This document shows positions 1 through 8,448 of a DNA stretch of 64,000 nucleotides, in pieces. The notes under the pieces are model-generated. The model ran no database searches. It saw only the letters and a list, made by a program, of their open reading frames with translations, and was not told the DNA's origin. The stretch is taken from NCBI RefSeq assembly GCF_002899825.2, contig NZ_PPED02000004.1, positions 1 to 64,000 on the forward strand, given 5' to 3'. Both the position numbers and the translations under genes were made by a program. Numbering within the stretch: the stretch's first letter is position 1; each line of letters starts with the position of its first letter. The DNA comes from Chryseobacterium phosphatilyticum (GTDB lineage: Bacteria > Bacteroidota > Bacteroidia > Flavobacteriales > Weeksellaceae).

Positions 1-44
1 AACGAAGCAATCTCTCTGTCAGTGTCGCTCCGTATTTGCGAGTG

Positions 45-75
45 CAAAAGTAAAACTTTATTTTGTAATGACCAA
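45..75 (-). promoter_or_regulatory. leftward promoter P1 (distal of three)
   Basis: On the minus strand the sequence reads TTG, 20 bases, TACTTTTG, matching the Bacteroidota -33/-7 form TTG-N17-20-TAnnTTTG. It is the promoter nearest the window edge, so its target is not visible. Two more promoters of the same build lie upstream. Confidence 0.65.
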
Positions 76-171
76 ATGTTTTTGAAGAAAATTTTAAAGT
101 TTATTTGTTAACCCTAAACTCCCTCTACAACCTCAATCATCCCTACTCCTGCGCTCCCTTAATTGGGACTG

Positions 172-201
172 CAAAGATACAAACTTTATTTTAACTCACA
201 A
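172..201 (-). promoter_or_regulatory. leftward promoter P2 (middle of three)
   Basis: Minus strand TTG, 19 bases, TATCTTTG. The -7 element is a perfect TAnnTTTG. The spacer shares AAATAAAGTTT with P1, so the promoters look like duplicated units. A short TCCC/GGGA inverted repeat follows the predicted start site. Confidence 0.7.
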
Positions 202-317
202 CTTTTATCTGATAAAAATTAAAAGTTTTTTACGCTTGACTCTTTTTGAAGTACTTAATGTTTTTGCTTATCTAAAAGCTCTCCTGCGCTACTGATCTAC
301 TCTCGTTTTCAGTGGGG

Positions 318-348
318 CAAAGATAGAAACTTCTCTATTACCCCGCAA
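318..348 (-). promoter_or_regulatory. leftward promoter P3 (proximal to cysS side)
   Basis: Minus strand TTG, 20 bases, TATCTTTG. Same build as P2 and, like P2, followed by a short tract ending in GCGCAGGAG, which supports duplication of a whole promoter-plus-leader unit. Confidence 0.65.
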
Positions 349-639
349 CTTTATTTAACATAAATTTCTTTACAGCAAACCAATTGTGGGTAAGTAATCA
401 TTTTAACGTATTGATATGTATAGACTTAAATAATTATTAACACTTATCCACAATAGTGGAGTTGTTTTTTTAAAATGTCTTAAAAGCACTGTGGAAGCTG
501 TATAATGAGGATTTTATTGTTTACTTATATTATAATACGGATCGATTGCTGATAAAACTGTTCTCGGTTTGTCTTCTTCATCACTATTCTAACACAGTAC
601 TCTCTTTTGTCATCCTGAAGGGATCTCGACAGCGGAAAA

Positions 640-1455
640 GGTGTATGCATATATATAGGATAAATATGGAATAACGGAGTAGAGATCTCTACGGGATGAT
701 AAGCTTAGTGATAGGCGTGCGGAAGGACTTTTGAGTTTCGCTAAAGCCAGATGAGAGGTAATTATTTATTGAGCGGGCTAAAGCCCGCTCCTAGTGAAGT
801 AGATTTCCCCAATGATTGCACAGATTTGCACACATGATAATGGATAGTGCATATATATTATAAGAGAGGGTAAGAATTGCTACGCGGGATGGATCCCTAC
901 GGGATGATAAGCTTAGTGATAGGCGTGCGGACGGACTTTTAAGTTTCGGCTAAAGCCTAATGAGGAGTGGTTATTTATTGAGCGGGCTAAAGCCCGCTCT
1001 TATTGAAGTAGATTTTTCCCACTGATTGCGCAGATTTGCACAGATGATAATGGAGCGTGTATATATATTATATAAGAGCAGGTAAGAATAGATACGTGGA
1101 ATGGATCCGTACGGGATGATAAGCTACATGATGGGTGTGGAAGGATTTTTAAGTTTTGGCTAAAGCCGGATGAAGAGCAATTCATTTATTGAGCGCGCTA
1201 AAGCCCGCTCCTATTGAAGTAGATTTCCCCAATGATTGCATCGATTTGTACACATGATAATGGATAGCATATATATATTATAAGAGAGGGTAAGAATGGA
1301 TACGTGGGATGGATCCCTACGGGTGACAAGCTACATGATAGGTGTGGAAGGGTTTTTAAGTTTCGGCTAAAGCCTGATGAGGGGTAATTATTTATTGAGC
1401 GGGCTAAAGCCCGCTCCTAGTGAAGTAGATTTTTCCCAATGATTGCATGGATTGA
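640..1455. repeat. four-copy ~209 bp tandem repeat with nested palindromes
   Basis: The palindrome GCGGGCTAAAGCCCGC (one base changed in the third copy) recurs at about 771, 980, 1191 and 1397, giving spacings of 209, 211 and 206. Each unit also carries a CCCTACGGG palindrome, a GGCTAAAGCC palindrome and an AT-rich stretch with ATATATATTATA. The copies differ by scattered substitutions and small indels. No open frame is maintained. A related single inverted pair lies at 59441-59619. Confidence 0.85.
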
Positions 1456-1535
1456 CATAGAGGAGTACATTATTTTCTGTTGAGTGCCAAGTCATTTTCA
1501 ACTTTCCATTTTCAACTTTCAACTTTCAATTCTCC

Positions 1536-1646
1536 TAGCCCCGATAGTAACGGATACCCCGCAGCAGGGATTGGAGAGCCGGAGGGTTTTGGCTATGGAG
1601 CGCGCTGGCGCGAGGAGTAGGAGTGGATAGCGGGAAATAGCTCCTG
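1536..1646. repeat. dispersed AGCCCCGAT repeat, copy 1
   Basis: This starts TAGCCCCGATAGTAACGG and ends GTGGATAGCGGGAAATAGC. The same two ends, in the same order and orientation, bound 59735-59820 with a different middle. The ends are partly complementary (TAGCCCCG against CGGGAAATAGCTA-like sequence), so a long imperfect hairpin is possible. It lies just past the 3' end of cysS, as the other copy lies past gltA. Confidence 0.75.
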
Positions 1647-1697
1647 AAAAAAAATCGTACTATATTATAATGTATATCTCAGATGGCCCCAAAAAAA

Positions 1698-1737
1698 CAT
1701 TCCGTAAGAGTCCTGTATATTGGATTCCTACGGAATG
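1698..1737 (-). terminator. cysS terminator
   Basis: CATTCCGTA pairs with TACGGAATG, with a further GAGTCC/GGATTC inner stem. On the minus strand the hairpin is followed by seven T residues, as expected for an intrinsic terminator 22 bases past the cysS stop. Confidence 0.75.
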
Positions 1738-1759
1738 GTTATAAAACAAAGTTATATTC

Positions 1760-3226
1760 TTAGTTCAGAACGTATGAGGTTCCGTCTCTTCCATCTTTTA
1801 ATTCGATCCCTTCTGCAAGGAGTTTATCTCTGATCTGGTCAGAAAGGTCAAAGTTTTTGGATTTTCTTGCCTGATTTCTCAATTCGATCAATACTTTCAG
1901 GGTCTGATCAAGCTTTTCATTATTATTTTCTTCTACAGTCTGTAATCCTAAAACGTCAAAGATAAAAGCATTTAGTGTTGACTTTAAATCTTCAAGATCT
2001 TCTGTTGAGATTGTTTCTTTACTGTCATTCAAAGCAAAGATGTATTTTACTGCTTCAAAAAGGTGGGCAATCAGAATTGGTGAATTGAAGTCGTCTGTTA
2101 AAGCTTCATATGCCTTATCTTTCCATACTTTCAGGTTGAAACCGGATTGTTTTGTATCGTCAGGGGTAATTGTATTCAATACTTTTACAGCTTCCATCAA
2201 TCTGATAAATCCTTTTTCACTGGCAATCATGGCATCATTGGAAATGTCTAACACACTTCTGTAATGTGCCTGCAAAAAGCAGAAACGTACAATTGAAGGA
2301 TGGAAAGGTTTTTCAAAGAAGTCATTATCACCTGTTACCAACTGCATCGGAAGAATATAGTTTCCGGTGGATTTACTCATCCGTTGGGAATTCATCGTAA
2401 GCATATTGGCATGCATCCAGTAATGTACCGGTGCAGCACCATTGCACGCTTTTCCCTGAGCAATTTCACATTCGTGGTGAGGGAATTTCAAATCCATTCC
2501 TCCTCCGTGGATATCAAATGTTTCACCTAGATACTTAGTGCTCATTGCTGTACATTCAAGGTGCCATCCCGGGAAGCCTTCTCCCCAAGGCGAATTCCAT
2601 CTCATGATGTGAGCGGGAGATGCTTTTTTCCAAAGAGCAAAATCCTGTGGATTTTTCTTTTCTCCTTGTCCGTCAAGATCACGGGTATTGGCAAAAAGCT
2701 CTTCTATATTACGTTTTGAAAGTTCACCGTAATTAAGACCTCTTTTATTGTATTCCAATACATCGAAATACACGGAACCGTTGCTTTCGTATGCGAAGCC
2801 TGTATCAATTAATTTTTGAGTAAGCTCAATCTGTTCTACAATGTGACCGGTTGCTGTAGGCTCGATATTGGGAGGAAGCAGGTTGAACATGTCAAGAACT
2901 TTATGGAAATCTACTGTGTATTTTTGCACAATTTCCATTGGTTCTAACTTTTCAAGACGAGTTTGCTTAACGAATCTGTCGTTATTTACATCTCCGTCAT
3001 CAGTAAGGTGACCTGCATCGGTAATATTTCTTACATATCTTACTTTGTAGCCCAAATGCATCAGGGTACGGTAAATAAAGTCAAAAGAAAGGAAAGTTCT
3101 CACATTCCCCAAGTGTACATTGCTATACACTGTTGGACCGCAGACGTACATTCCTACGTTTCCTTCTAAAATAGGTTTGAATATTTCTTTTTCTGATGTA
3201 AGCGAGTTATATATTTTTAATTGCAT
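1760..3226 (-). CDS. cysS: cysteine--tRNA ligase
   Basis: Class I aminoacyl-tRNA synthetase that charges tRNA-Cys with cysteine in the cytoplasm. The 488 residues match the usual family length. Seen in the protein: the catalytic signature in HIGH-variant form (HLGN, about residues 39-42) after the zinc Cys of CGPTVY, the further zinc ligands in HLEC and PHHE, and the KMSKS loop as RMSKST. The C-terminal anticodon-binding part ends with a region rich in Asp and Arg. It is transcribed alone and leftward, with its own terminator immediately downstream. Identification is secure. Confidence 0.97.
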   Translation of the reverse strand: MQLKIYNSLTSEKEIFKPILEGNVGMYVCGPTVYSNVHLGNVRTFLSFDFIYRTLMHLGYKVRYVRNITDAGHLTDDGDVNNDRFVKQTRLEKLEPMEIVQKYTVDFHKVLDMFNLLPPNIEPTATGHIVEQIELTQKLIDTGFAYESNGSVYFDVLEYNKRGLNYGELSKRNIEELFANTRDLDGQGEKKNPQDFALWKKASPAHIMRWNSPWGEGFPGWHLECTAMSTKYLGETFDIHGGGMDLKFPHHECEIAQGKACNGAAPVHYWMHANMLTMNSQRMSKSTGNYILPMQLVTGDNDFFEKPFHPSIVRFCFLQAHYRSVLDISNDAMIASEKGFIRLMEAVKVLNTITPDDTKQSGFNLKVWKDKAYEALTDDFNSPILIAHLFEAVKYIFALNDSKETISTEDLEDLKSTLNAFIFDVLGLQTVEENNNEKLDQTLKVLIELRNQARKSKNFDLSDQIRDKLLAEGIELKDGRDGTSYVLN

Positions 3227-3439
3227 TTTTTTAAGTTAAAAGATTCTATAGTTTAAGATTTAAAAATTAGTCAAAATAATTCTACTACAACAAATTATTG
3301 TTGCTAAAAAAATCTTATTCGAAACTTTTCTAAATTTTATCATTTTGCAAATTTAACAGTAAATTTCAGATCTGCCCAATATATAATTCATGTATTTGAA
3401 ATACCTAAATAGGTTTATCAAAACTAGTGAAAAAAAATC

Positions 3440-4138
3440 TTAGTATGTATAATAATAATTTGAATCATTAGTTATATAGCCATCTGCGTCATACTCATAT
3501 TTTTTTGAATATTCTTCAGTAAAGAATTTCCCCCATATTACATTATTCTCATTAATATGTTCATCATTGTTTACCAACCGGAATCCTACAGGATAATTTA
3601 AGAGAAGGTTTCTCTTATTATCATATAAATACTTTTCATTTAAAAAATCTCCATAATCTTTACTTGAATAGATAACACTAGTAACGTTATCGTCAGCCCG
3701 ATTGTAAATATAATGATAACTCTCAGACTCTGACATTTTAATTGGTTTTCCCTTATGATCAAGAATATATTCTTTACGACTTATTGTATGGTTTCCCGGA
3801 TAAAATCTTTTAATATTAACTATAACCTTGTTCGGTTGATATTCCAATCTAAATTCGTCTGTCTTAATATTCGGCTCAGAACTATAGTAAGTAACTGCTT
3901 TTACTAATTCTCCATCATTATTATATTCATAGGATGAAGTAGTATCGTTAGATCTCACAATTTTAATGACATGGTTTTTATTATCATAGGTCCATTTCTC
4001 GGAATAATCTAATTTATTGTAAACCGTTTTTATATATTTTAAAGGAGTTTTTTCGTTCCCTGCTTCTTCATCAGAACTACAGCTGACATATAAAGCCAAA
4101 CATGTAACAACCCAAAAGTATTTAAAAATTCTTTCCAT
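3440..4138 (-). CDS. hypothetical lipoprotein with YD-like motifs
   Basis: I do not recognise a named family. The start at 4138 (MERIFKYF) is preferred over one nine codons upstream because it gives a short lipoprotein signal peptide with a lipobox ending YVSC, so Cys about residue 20 would be lipidated. The mature part (about 210 residues) has repeated Tyr-rich strands such as YDNKNHV, YEYNNDGE and YEYDADGY, resembling loose RHS/YD repeats common in Bacteroidota cell-surface lipoproteins. It follows the DinB gene by 72 bases and could share its transcript. Function unknown. Confidence 0.8.
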   Translation of the reverse strand: MERIFKYFWVVTCLALYVSCSSDEEAGNEKTPLKYIKTVYNKLDYSEKWTYDNKNHVIKIVRSNDTTSSYEYNNDGELVKAVTYYSSEPNIKTDEFRLEYQPNKVIVNIKRFYPGNHTISRKEYILDHKGKPIKMSESESYHYIYNRADDNVTSVIYSSKDYGDFLNEKYLYDNKRNLLLNYPVGFRLVNNDEHINENNVIWGKFFTEEYSKKYEYDADGYITNDSNYYYTY

Positions 4139-4210
4139 ATTTATTAGTTTCCTATTCATAAGCAAACAGCATCAAAATGATGCTGCCTCCTGTATTTTAT
4201 TTGTTTAAGT

Positions 4211-4642
4211 TTAAATTGATTCTAAATGGTGTTGCAAATGATCTACATAATCATTGATAATAAATTCCAACGTGAACTTCTGAGGTTCTGTTTTGGTTGT
4301 ATCGCAGATTCTTTTTAGCGCTTCATCAGGAATATTTTCTACAATATGAACAACCTGATAATTCAAAGCTTTCCAAAGATTGATTAAATCAGTAGTTGGA
4401 ATATTTTGATAGTTCTGAGCTTTTACCCAGGCGTTCTGATCATATACGATATTTTCATTCTCTTTGTATTGTGTAACTACAAATCTGCGGATATTGGTAA
4501 AAGCACTATCACAAAGATGTCCTAAAATTTCTTTTTTAGACCATTTTTCAGGAGTTGCTTTATAACTCCACTCCTCTTCAGAAATCTTTTGAAATCTCTG
4601 AAGTTCTTCATCAATAATATTTTTAAGAATCTGGTAGTTCAT
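4211..4642 (-). CDS. DinB-family protein
   Basis: A 143-residue, all-helical protein of the DinB/YfiT-like superfamily, whose members are four-helix bundles with a three-His metal site and often act as thiol-dependent transferases. Visible candidate ligands are the His of ILGHLCDSAF (about residue 47) and the pair in DHLQHHLES near the C terminus. The start lies 2 bases after the folE stop, so the two are probably co-translated. Substrate cannot be read from the sequence. Confidence 0.85.
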   Translation of the reverse strand: MNYQILKNIIDEELQRFQKISEEEWSYKATPEKWSKKEILGHLCDSAFTNIRRFVVTQYKENENIVYDQNAWVKAQNYQNIPTTDLINLWKALNYQVVHIVENIPDEALKRICDTTKTEPQKFTLEFIINDYVDHLQHHLESI

Positions 4643-4644
4643 TA

Positions 4645-5310
4645 TCAGTCAAGTTTTGCATGGCTTCCTACATAATGTAAGAACTCTTGTCTTGTGATTG
4701 GGTTTGTTCTGAAGATTCCACTTAATTCAGCTGTAATCGTAGAACTTGCTGTATCTTTAATTCCTCTGCAGTTGACACAAAGGTGCTTTGCATCGATGAT
4801 ACACGCTACATTTTTTGTTCCTAAAGCTTCTTTCAGAGCTTCTACAATCTGCATTGTCAGTCTTTCCTGCACCTGTGGTCTTTTTGCATAATAATCCACA
4901 ATTCTGTTAATTTTTGAAAGACCGATTACTTCTCCGTTTGAAATATATGCCACGTGTGCTCTTCCGATAATTGGCAAAAAGTGATGTTCACAGAAAGAAT
5001 AGACTGTGATATCTTTTTCCACCAACATCTGACGGTATTTATATTTATTGGAAAAAGTTGAGATTCCCGGTTTGTTTTCCGGAAGAAGTCCTCCAAAAAT
5101 TTCATTCACGTACATTTTGGCAACACGTTTCGGAGAATCCTTTAAAGAATCATCTGTCATATCCAGTCCCAATGTTTCCATGATTTCTCCAAACAGCTCA
5201 GTGATTTTCTCTATCTTTTCCTGTGGCGATTTATCAAAAGCATCATCTCTTATTGGCGTATGTTCTTTTCCTGTGAAAATATCATCGTCGTTATCGGTAA
5301 AATCAACCAT
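4645..5310 (-). CDS. folE: GTP cyclohydrolase I
   Basis: Converts GTP to 7,8-dihydroneopterin triphosphate, the first step to folate. The 221-residue length is typical. The zinc site is visible as the Cys and His of FCEHHFLP (about residue 110) and the Cys of HLCVNCRG (about residue 180); the catalytic stretch IGLSKINRIVDYYAKRPQVQ is complete. The acidic N-terminal 30 residues are variable in the family. It heads a two- or three-gene leftward unit with the DinB gene. Folate from this pathway would feed metF and metH nearby. Confidence 0.97.
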   Translation of the reverse strand: MVDFTDNDDDIFTGKEHTPIRDDAFDKSPQEKIEKITELFGEIMETLGLDMTDDSLKDSPKRVAKMYVNEIFGGLLPENKPGISTFSNKYKYRQMLVEKDITVYSFCEHHFLPIIGRAHVAYISNGEVIGLSKINRIVDYYAKRPQVQERLTMQIVEALKEALGTKNVACIIDAKHLCVNCRGIKDTASSTITAELSGIFRTNPITRQEFLHYVGSHAKLD

Positions 5311-5327
5311 TTTTATTTAATTTGCAG

Positions 5328-5335
5328 CAAAAATA
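5328..5335 (-). promoter_or_regulatory. -7 element of the folE promoter
   Basis: Minus-strand TATTTTTG matches TAnnTTTG 18 bases upstream of the folE ATG. No convincing TTG lies at the expected distance, so only the -7 half is claimed. Confidence 0.45.
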
Positions 5336-5412
5336 CGGATAATATTTAATCATCTATTTTAAAATTAAATGAAAAATATTATCTTTTATAACCCAGTCTG
5401 ATTAAACAACCT

Positions 5413-6564
5413 ATGATTATTGTCGAAGAAGTACAAAACGAAAAACAAAAAGAGGAATTTCTGGAATTTCCGGTACAGCTGTATCAAAACGACAAAAATT
5501 ATATACGCCCTTTAAATAAACATATTGAAGAAATTTTTGATCCTCAAAAAAACCGTTTTTTTAAGGATGGTGAGTGTGCAAGATTTTTATTTAAAAGGAA
5601 TCATAAAACGGTAGGTAAAGTTGCTGTTTTTGTCAATAGTCATTATAAGCAGAACCAACCCACCGGAGGAATTGGTTTTTTTGACTGTATTCATGATCAG
5701 GAAACGGCTAATTTTATTTTTGATCATTGTAAAAGCTGGCTTCTGGAAAGGAACATGGAAGCAATGGATGGGCCTATCAATTTTGGGGAGCGTGATAAGT
5801 TTTGGGGACTTTTGATTGAAGGTTTCATTGAACCTTTATTTGGAATGAACTATAATCTTCCTTATTATAAAGAGCTTTTTGAAAATTATGGGTTTCAGAT
5901 TTATTTTGAGCAGCTTTGTTTTACCAGACCTGTTTTTGCAGAAGTGTCACGTATTTTCAGGATTGCCCATGAAAAAAACAGGAGAAATCCCGCCATTTCT
6001 GCTCAACCATTGAAAAAGAACAATCTGAAAAAGTTTGCAAAAGATTTTACCGAGGTTTATAATAAGGCCTGGGCATCTCATGGGGAAGGAAAACAACTGG
6101 ATGAAACCAAAGTTCTGAAAATGTTTCATACGATGAAACCTATCATCAATGAACATATTTCCTGGTTTGTCTATGAAAATGAAAAACCTATTGCGATGTG
6201 GATCAATCTTCCGGATCTGAACCAATGGTTTAAATATTTGGATGGAAAATTTGGTCTTTTTGAAAAACTCAAATTCTTAGTATTAAAAAGATTTAAGAAG
6301 AATGAAAAAATGGTAGGGCTTGTTTTTGGAGTGGTTCCGGAATGGCAAAAGAAAGGGATTGACGGATATATGATCTGGGAGGGTACACAGCATTTGAGAA
6401 AACATACGGATTTTACTACTACAGAGCTTCAATGGATTGGTGATTTTAATCCAAAAATGATTAAGATCGCAGAAGCTCTTGACACAACCGTAACAAGGAA
6501 ACTTGCTACTTACCGATATCTTTTTGATAGAAAGAAAGAATTTTTGAGACATCCTTCTTTATAA
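5413..6564 (+). CDS. GNAT-like acyltransferase, 383 aa
   Basis: A cytosolic protein twice the length of a single GNAT domain. The N-terminal part contains VGKVAVFVN, a beta-strand typical of GNAT folds, and the C-terminal part has VVPEWQKKGIDGYMIWEG, close to the acetyl-CoA pyrophosphate-binding loop (Q/RxxGxG/A) though without the full motif. I place it in the large uncharacterised GNAT-related family of Bacteroidota. It is divergent from folE with about 100 bases between. Substrate unknown; a peptidoglycan FemAB-like role is possible from the two-domain layout but not shown. Confidence 0.8.
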   Translation: MIIVEEVQNEKQKEEFLEFPVQLYQNDKNYIRPLNKHIEEIFDPQKNRFFKDGECARFLFKRNHKTVGKVAVFVNSHYKQNQPTGGIGFFDCIHDQETANFIFDHCKSWLLERNMEAMDGPINFGERDKFWGLLIEGFIEPLFGMNYNLPYYKELFENYGFQIYFEQLCFTRPVFAEVSRIFRIAHEKNRRNPAISAQPLKKNNLKKFAKDFTEVYNKAWASHGEGKQLDETKVLKMFHTMKPIINEHISWFVYENEKPIAMWINLPDLNQWFKYLDGKFGLFEKLKFLVLKRFKKNEKMVGLVFGVVPEWQKKGIDGYMIWEGTQHLRKHTDFTTTELQWIGDFNPKMIKIAEALDTTVTRKLATYRYLFDRKKEFLRHPSL

Positions 6565-6647
6565 AACTTAATTTTCATTAAAATTATAGCACAAAATCAA
6601 CTTATTACGTTAGTATTATTTGTAAATTGCCCTAAAATTCTAATAAT

Positions 6648-7397
6648 ATGAAAAAAACGTTTTTCTTAGCTATACTGATGTTTTCAGCTGCAAGCTACGC
6701 TCAAATTCTTCGTATGGATGAGATTCCTAATAGTGACAATATATTGTCCAACAGGCTGATGGATCCATTTTCACCTGTTAATGGAGGTGTCTTGAATCAA
6801 AGAGGTGAAATGTACATGAACCAACCTAGCGCTCCCGGAGCAAGAACTATAGCATATAGCGACATTCAGGGTGATCCTTATTATAAAAAAGACTTTACGC
6901 CTACAAGATTTCAGGGGGTTACAGAACCCGCTCCGGCAAGATATAACACGTATCTTGATGAAATAGAATTTAAGAAAAAAGATGATAAAGTATATGTACT
7001 TCCTAAAAGCGATACATTTCCTAAAATCACTTTCTTAGATAGTAAAGATACTTTAGTAAGACTGGATACAGGTGATGATCTTTCCGGATATTTTTTTGAA
7101 ATTGTAACCGGAGAGTACGGATTATATAAAAAGATCAAAACGACCTTTATGAATGGTGAGAAAGCAGATAATGCTTATTCTACCAGTACTCCACCTTCTT
7201 TCAAAAATCTAAGTCCGATATACTATATCAAAACTCCGGACGGATTTATCAAAAACCCTAAAAGTTCAAAAGAAGTTATCGATGGGCTTTCCGGAAAAAA
7301 GGATCAACTGGAAGGTTATTTTAAATCAAATAGGGTTAAATTTAACAAACAGGATGACCTTACAAAGCTGGTTAATTTCCTAAATGGTAAATCATAA
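6648..7397 (+). CDS. secreted protein of unknown function
   Basis: A signal peptide is clear (MKKTFFLAILMFSAASYAQ), cut after Ala-Gln or just before it, leaving about 230 residues in the periplasm or outside. The mature part is rich in Tyr, Lys and Asp, with no Cys visible and no motif I know. It stands alone between a GNAT gene and the convergent methionine operon and shares the terminator at 7433-7459. Nothing supports a functional call. Confidence 0.8.
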   Translation: MKKTFFLAILMFSAASYAQILRMDEIPNSDNILSNRLMDPFSPVNGGVLNQRGEMYMNQPSAPGARTIAYSDIQGDPYYKKDFTPTRFQGVTEPAPARYNTYLDEIEFKKKDDKVYVLPKSDTFPKITFLDSKDTLVRLDTGDDLSGYFFEIVTGEYGLYKKIKTTFMNGEKADNAYSTSTPPSFKNLSPIYYIKTPDGFIKNPKSSKEVIDGLSGKKDQLEGYFKSNRVKFNKQDDLTKLVNFLNGKS

Positions 7398-7432
7398 ATA
7401 CAGAGTTTAGACTCTTATTTAATATAACAATA

Positions 7433-7459
7433 AAACCCTGCTACGTTGTAGCAGGGTTT
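7433..7459. terminator. bidirectional terminator closing the methionine operon
   Basis: A perfect 12-bp stem, AAACCCTGCTAC with GTAGCAGGGTTT and a GTT loop. It lies between the convergent ends of the secreted-protein gene and metF, with T-rich sequence on both sides. Confidence 0.9.
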
Positions 7460-7480
7460 CCTTCATTTTTGGTACTTATA

Positions 7481-8440
7481 TTAGAATAGCTCGCCGGCTA
7501 CTTTTTTAATATTATCACTTTTCCCCATGGAGTAGAAATGCAATACGGGAACTCCGAAATCCAAAAGCTCTTTGCATTGAGCGATGGCCCATTCTATTCC
7601 GATTTGTTTCACTGCTTCATTATTTTTTGCATTTTCTACCTCAACGATCAATTCTTCCGGCAGATCAATCTTAAATACTTGTGGCAGCAGTTTTAAATGT
7701 CTTTTTGTTGCGATGGGCTTAATTCCCGGAATAATGGGAACGGTGATCCCCATTTCTCTGGCCTTTTGTACAAATTCAATATATTTTTTGTTATCAAAAA
7801 ACATCTGCGTAACGATATAGTCTGCCCCGGCATCTACTTTCTGTTTTAGCCATTTCAAATCATAATTCATGGAAGGAGCTTCCATGTGTTTCTCGGGATA
7901 ACCTGCAACGCCTATGCAAAATTTATTTAACTCATCACACGCCTGATCTTCATTGTGCAGGTATTTTCCTCTTCCTAAATCATTGATTTGATTTACAAGA
8001 TCCATGGCACTGGCATGACCGCCCTGTGTAGGTTCAAAATACTGGTGGCCTTTCATCGCATCGCCTCTGAGTGCCATTATGTTTTCTATCCCAAGATACA
8101 TACAGTCTACTAAAAGATATTCTGTTTCTTCTTTTGTAAAACCACCACAAAGCAAGTGGGGGACAGTGTCTACATTATATTTATGTTGAATAGCGGCACA
8201 AATTCCCAATGTGCCCGGGCGCATTCTTGTGATTCTACGCTCCATCAGTCCATTTCCTTTATCCAGATAGATATATTCTTCTCTAGAAGTGGTAACATCA
8301 ATGAACGGAGGTTTAAACTCCATTAAAGGATCTATATTGGTATAAAGATCCTCAATACCTATTCCCTTTTGTGGCGGAACCACTTCTAAGGAAAATAAGG
8401 TTTTTCCATTTGCATTTTTAATGTGTTCAGTTATCTTCAT
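7481..8440 (-). CDS. metF: 5,10-methylenetetrahydrofolate reductase
   Basis: Reduces methylene-THF to methyl-THF, the methyl donor for methionine synthase. About 319 residues from the chosen start MKITEHIKNANG at 8440. A start 12 codons earlier would overlap the end of the metH gene and adds a tail unlike the family. Seen: FSLEVVPPQKG (flavin-side N-terminal strand with the conserved Glu), DVTTSREEY, LRGD (in MALRGDAM), and the DYIVTQMFFDN segment. It is the last gene of the methionine operon and follows metH by 8 bases, which fits its supply of substrate. Confidence 0.96.
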   Translation of the reverse strand: MKITEHIKNANGKTLFSLEVVPPQKGIGIEDLYTNIDPLMEFKPPFIDVTTSREEYIYLDKGNGLMERRITRMRPGTLGICAAIQHKYNVDTVPHLLCGGFTKEETEYLLVDCMYLGIENIMALRGDAMKGHQYFEPTQGGHASAMDLVNQINDLGRGKYLHNEDQACDELNKFCIGVAGYPEKHMEAPSMNYDLKWLKQKVDAGADYIVTQMFFDNKKYIEFVQKAREMGITVPIIPGIKPIATKRHLKLLPQVFKIDLPEELIVEVENAKNNEAVKQIGIEWAIAQCKELLDFGVPVLHFYSMGKSDNIKKVAGELF

Positions 8441-8448
8441 GTCTAATT

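Larger units (their letters stand above)
1..1759. other. gene-free, repeat-rich intergenic region
   Basis: No open frame here looks like a gene; a 61-codon frame at 1000-1185 lies wholly inside tandem repeats. The left 350 bases hold three leftward promoters serving something beyond the window edge, 349-640 shows nothing I can name, 640-1455 is a tandem repeat, and 1498-1646 holds a pyrimidine-rich tract and a dispersed repeat next to the cysS terminator. Confidence 0.75.

Noticed and set aside
444..452. TTATCCACA, a perfect DnaA box, with TTACCCACA on the other strand at 385-393
   Set aside because: Only two boxes, no dnaA or other origin-linked gene, and no box cluster, so an origin call is not supported.
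1000..1185. 61-codon minus-strand frame
   Set aside because: It lies wholly inside the tandem repeat, and its frame is broken in the other copies.
640..1455. CRISPR array
   Set aside because: The period is about 209 bases with the whole unit repeated; there are no unique spacers and no cas genes.
1536..1646. tRNA or other known RNA gene in the GC-rich repeat
   Set aside because: No cloverleaf, no TTCGA-type T loop; the same ends recur at 59735-59820 as a dispersed repeat.
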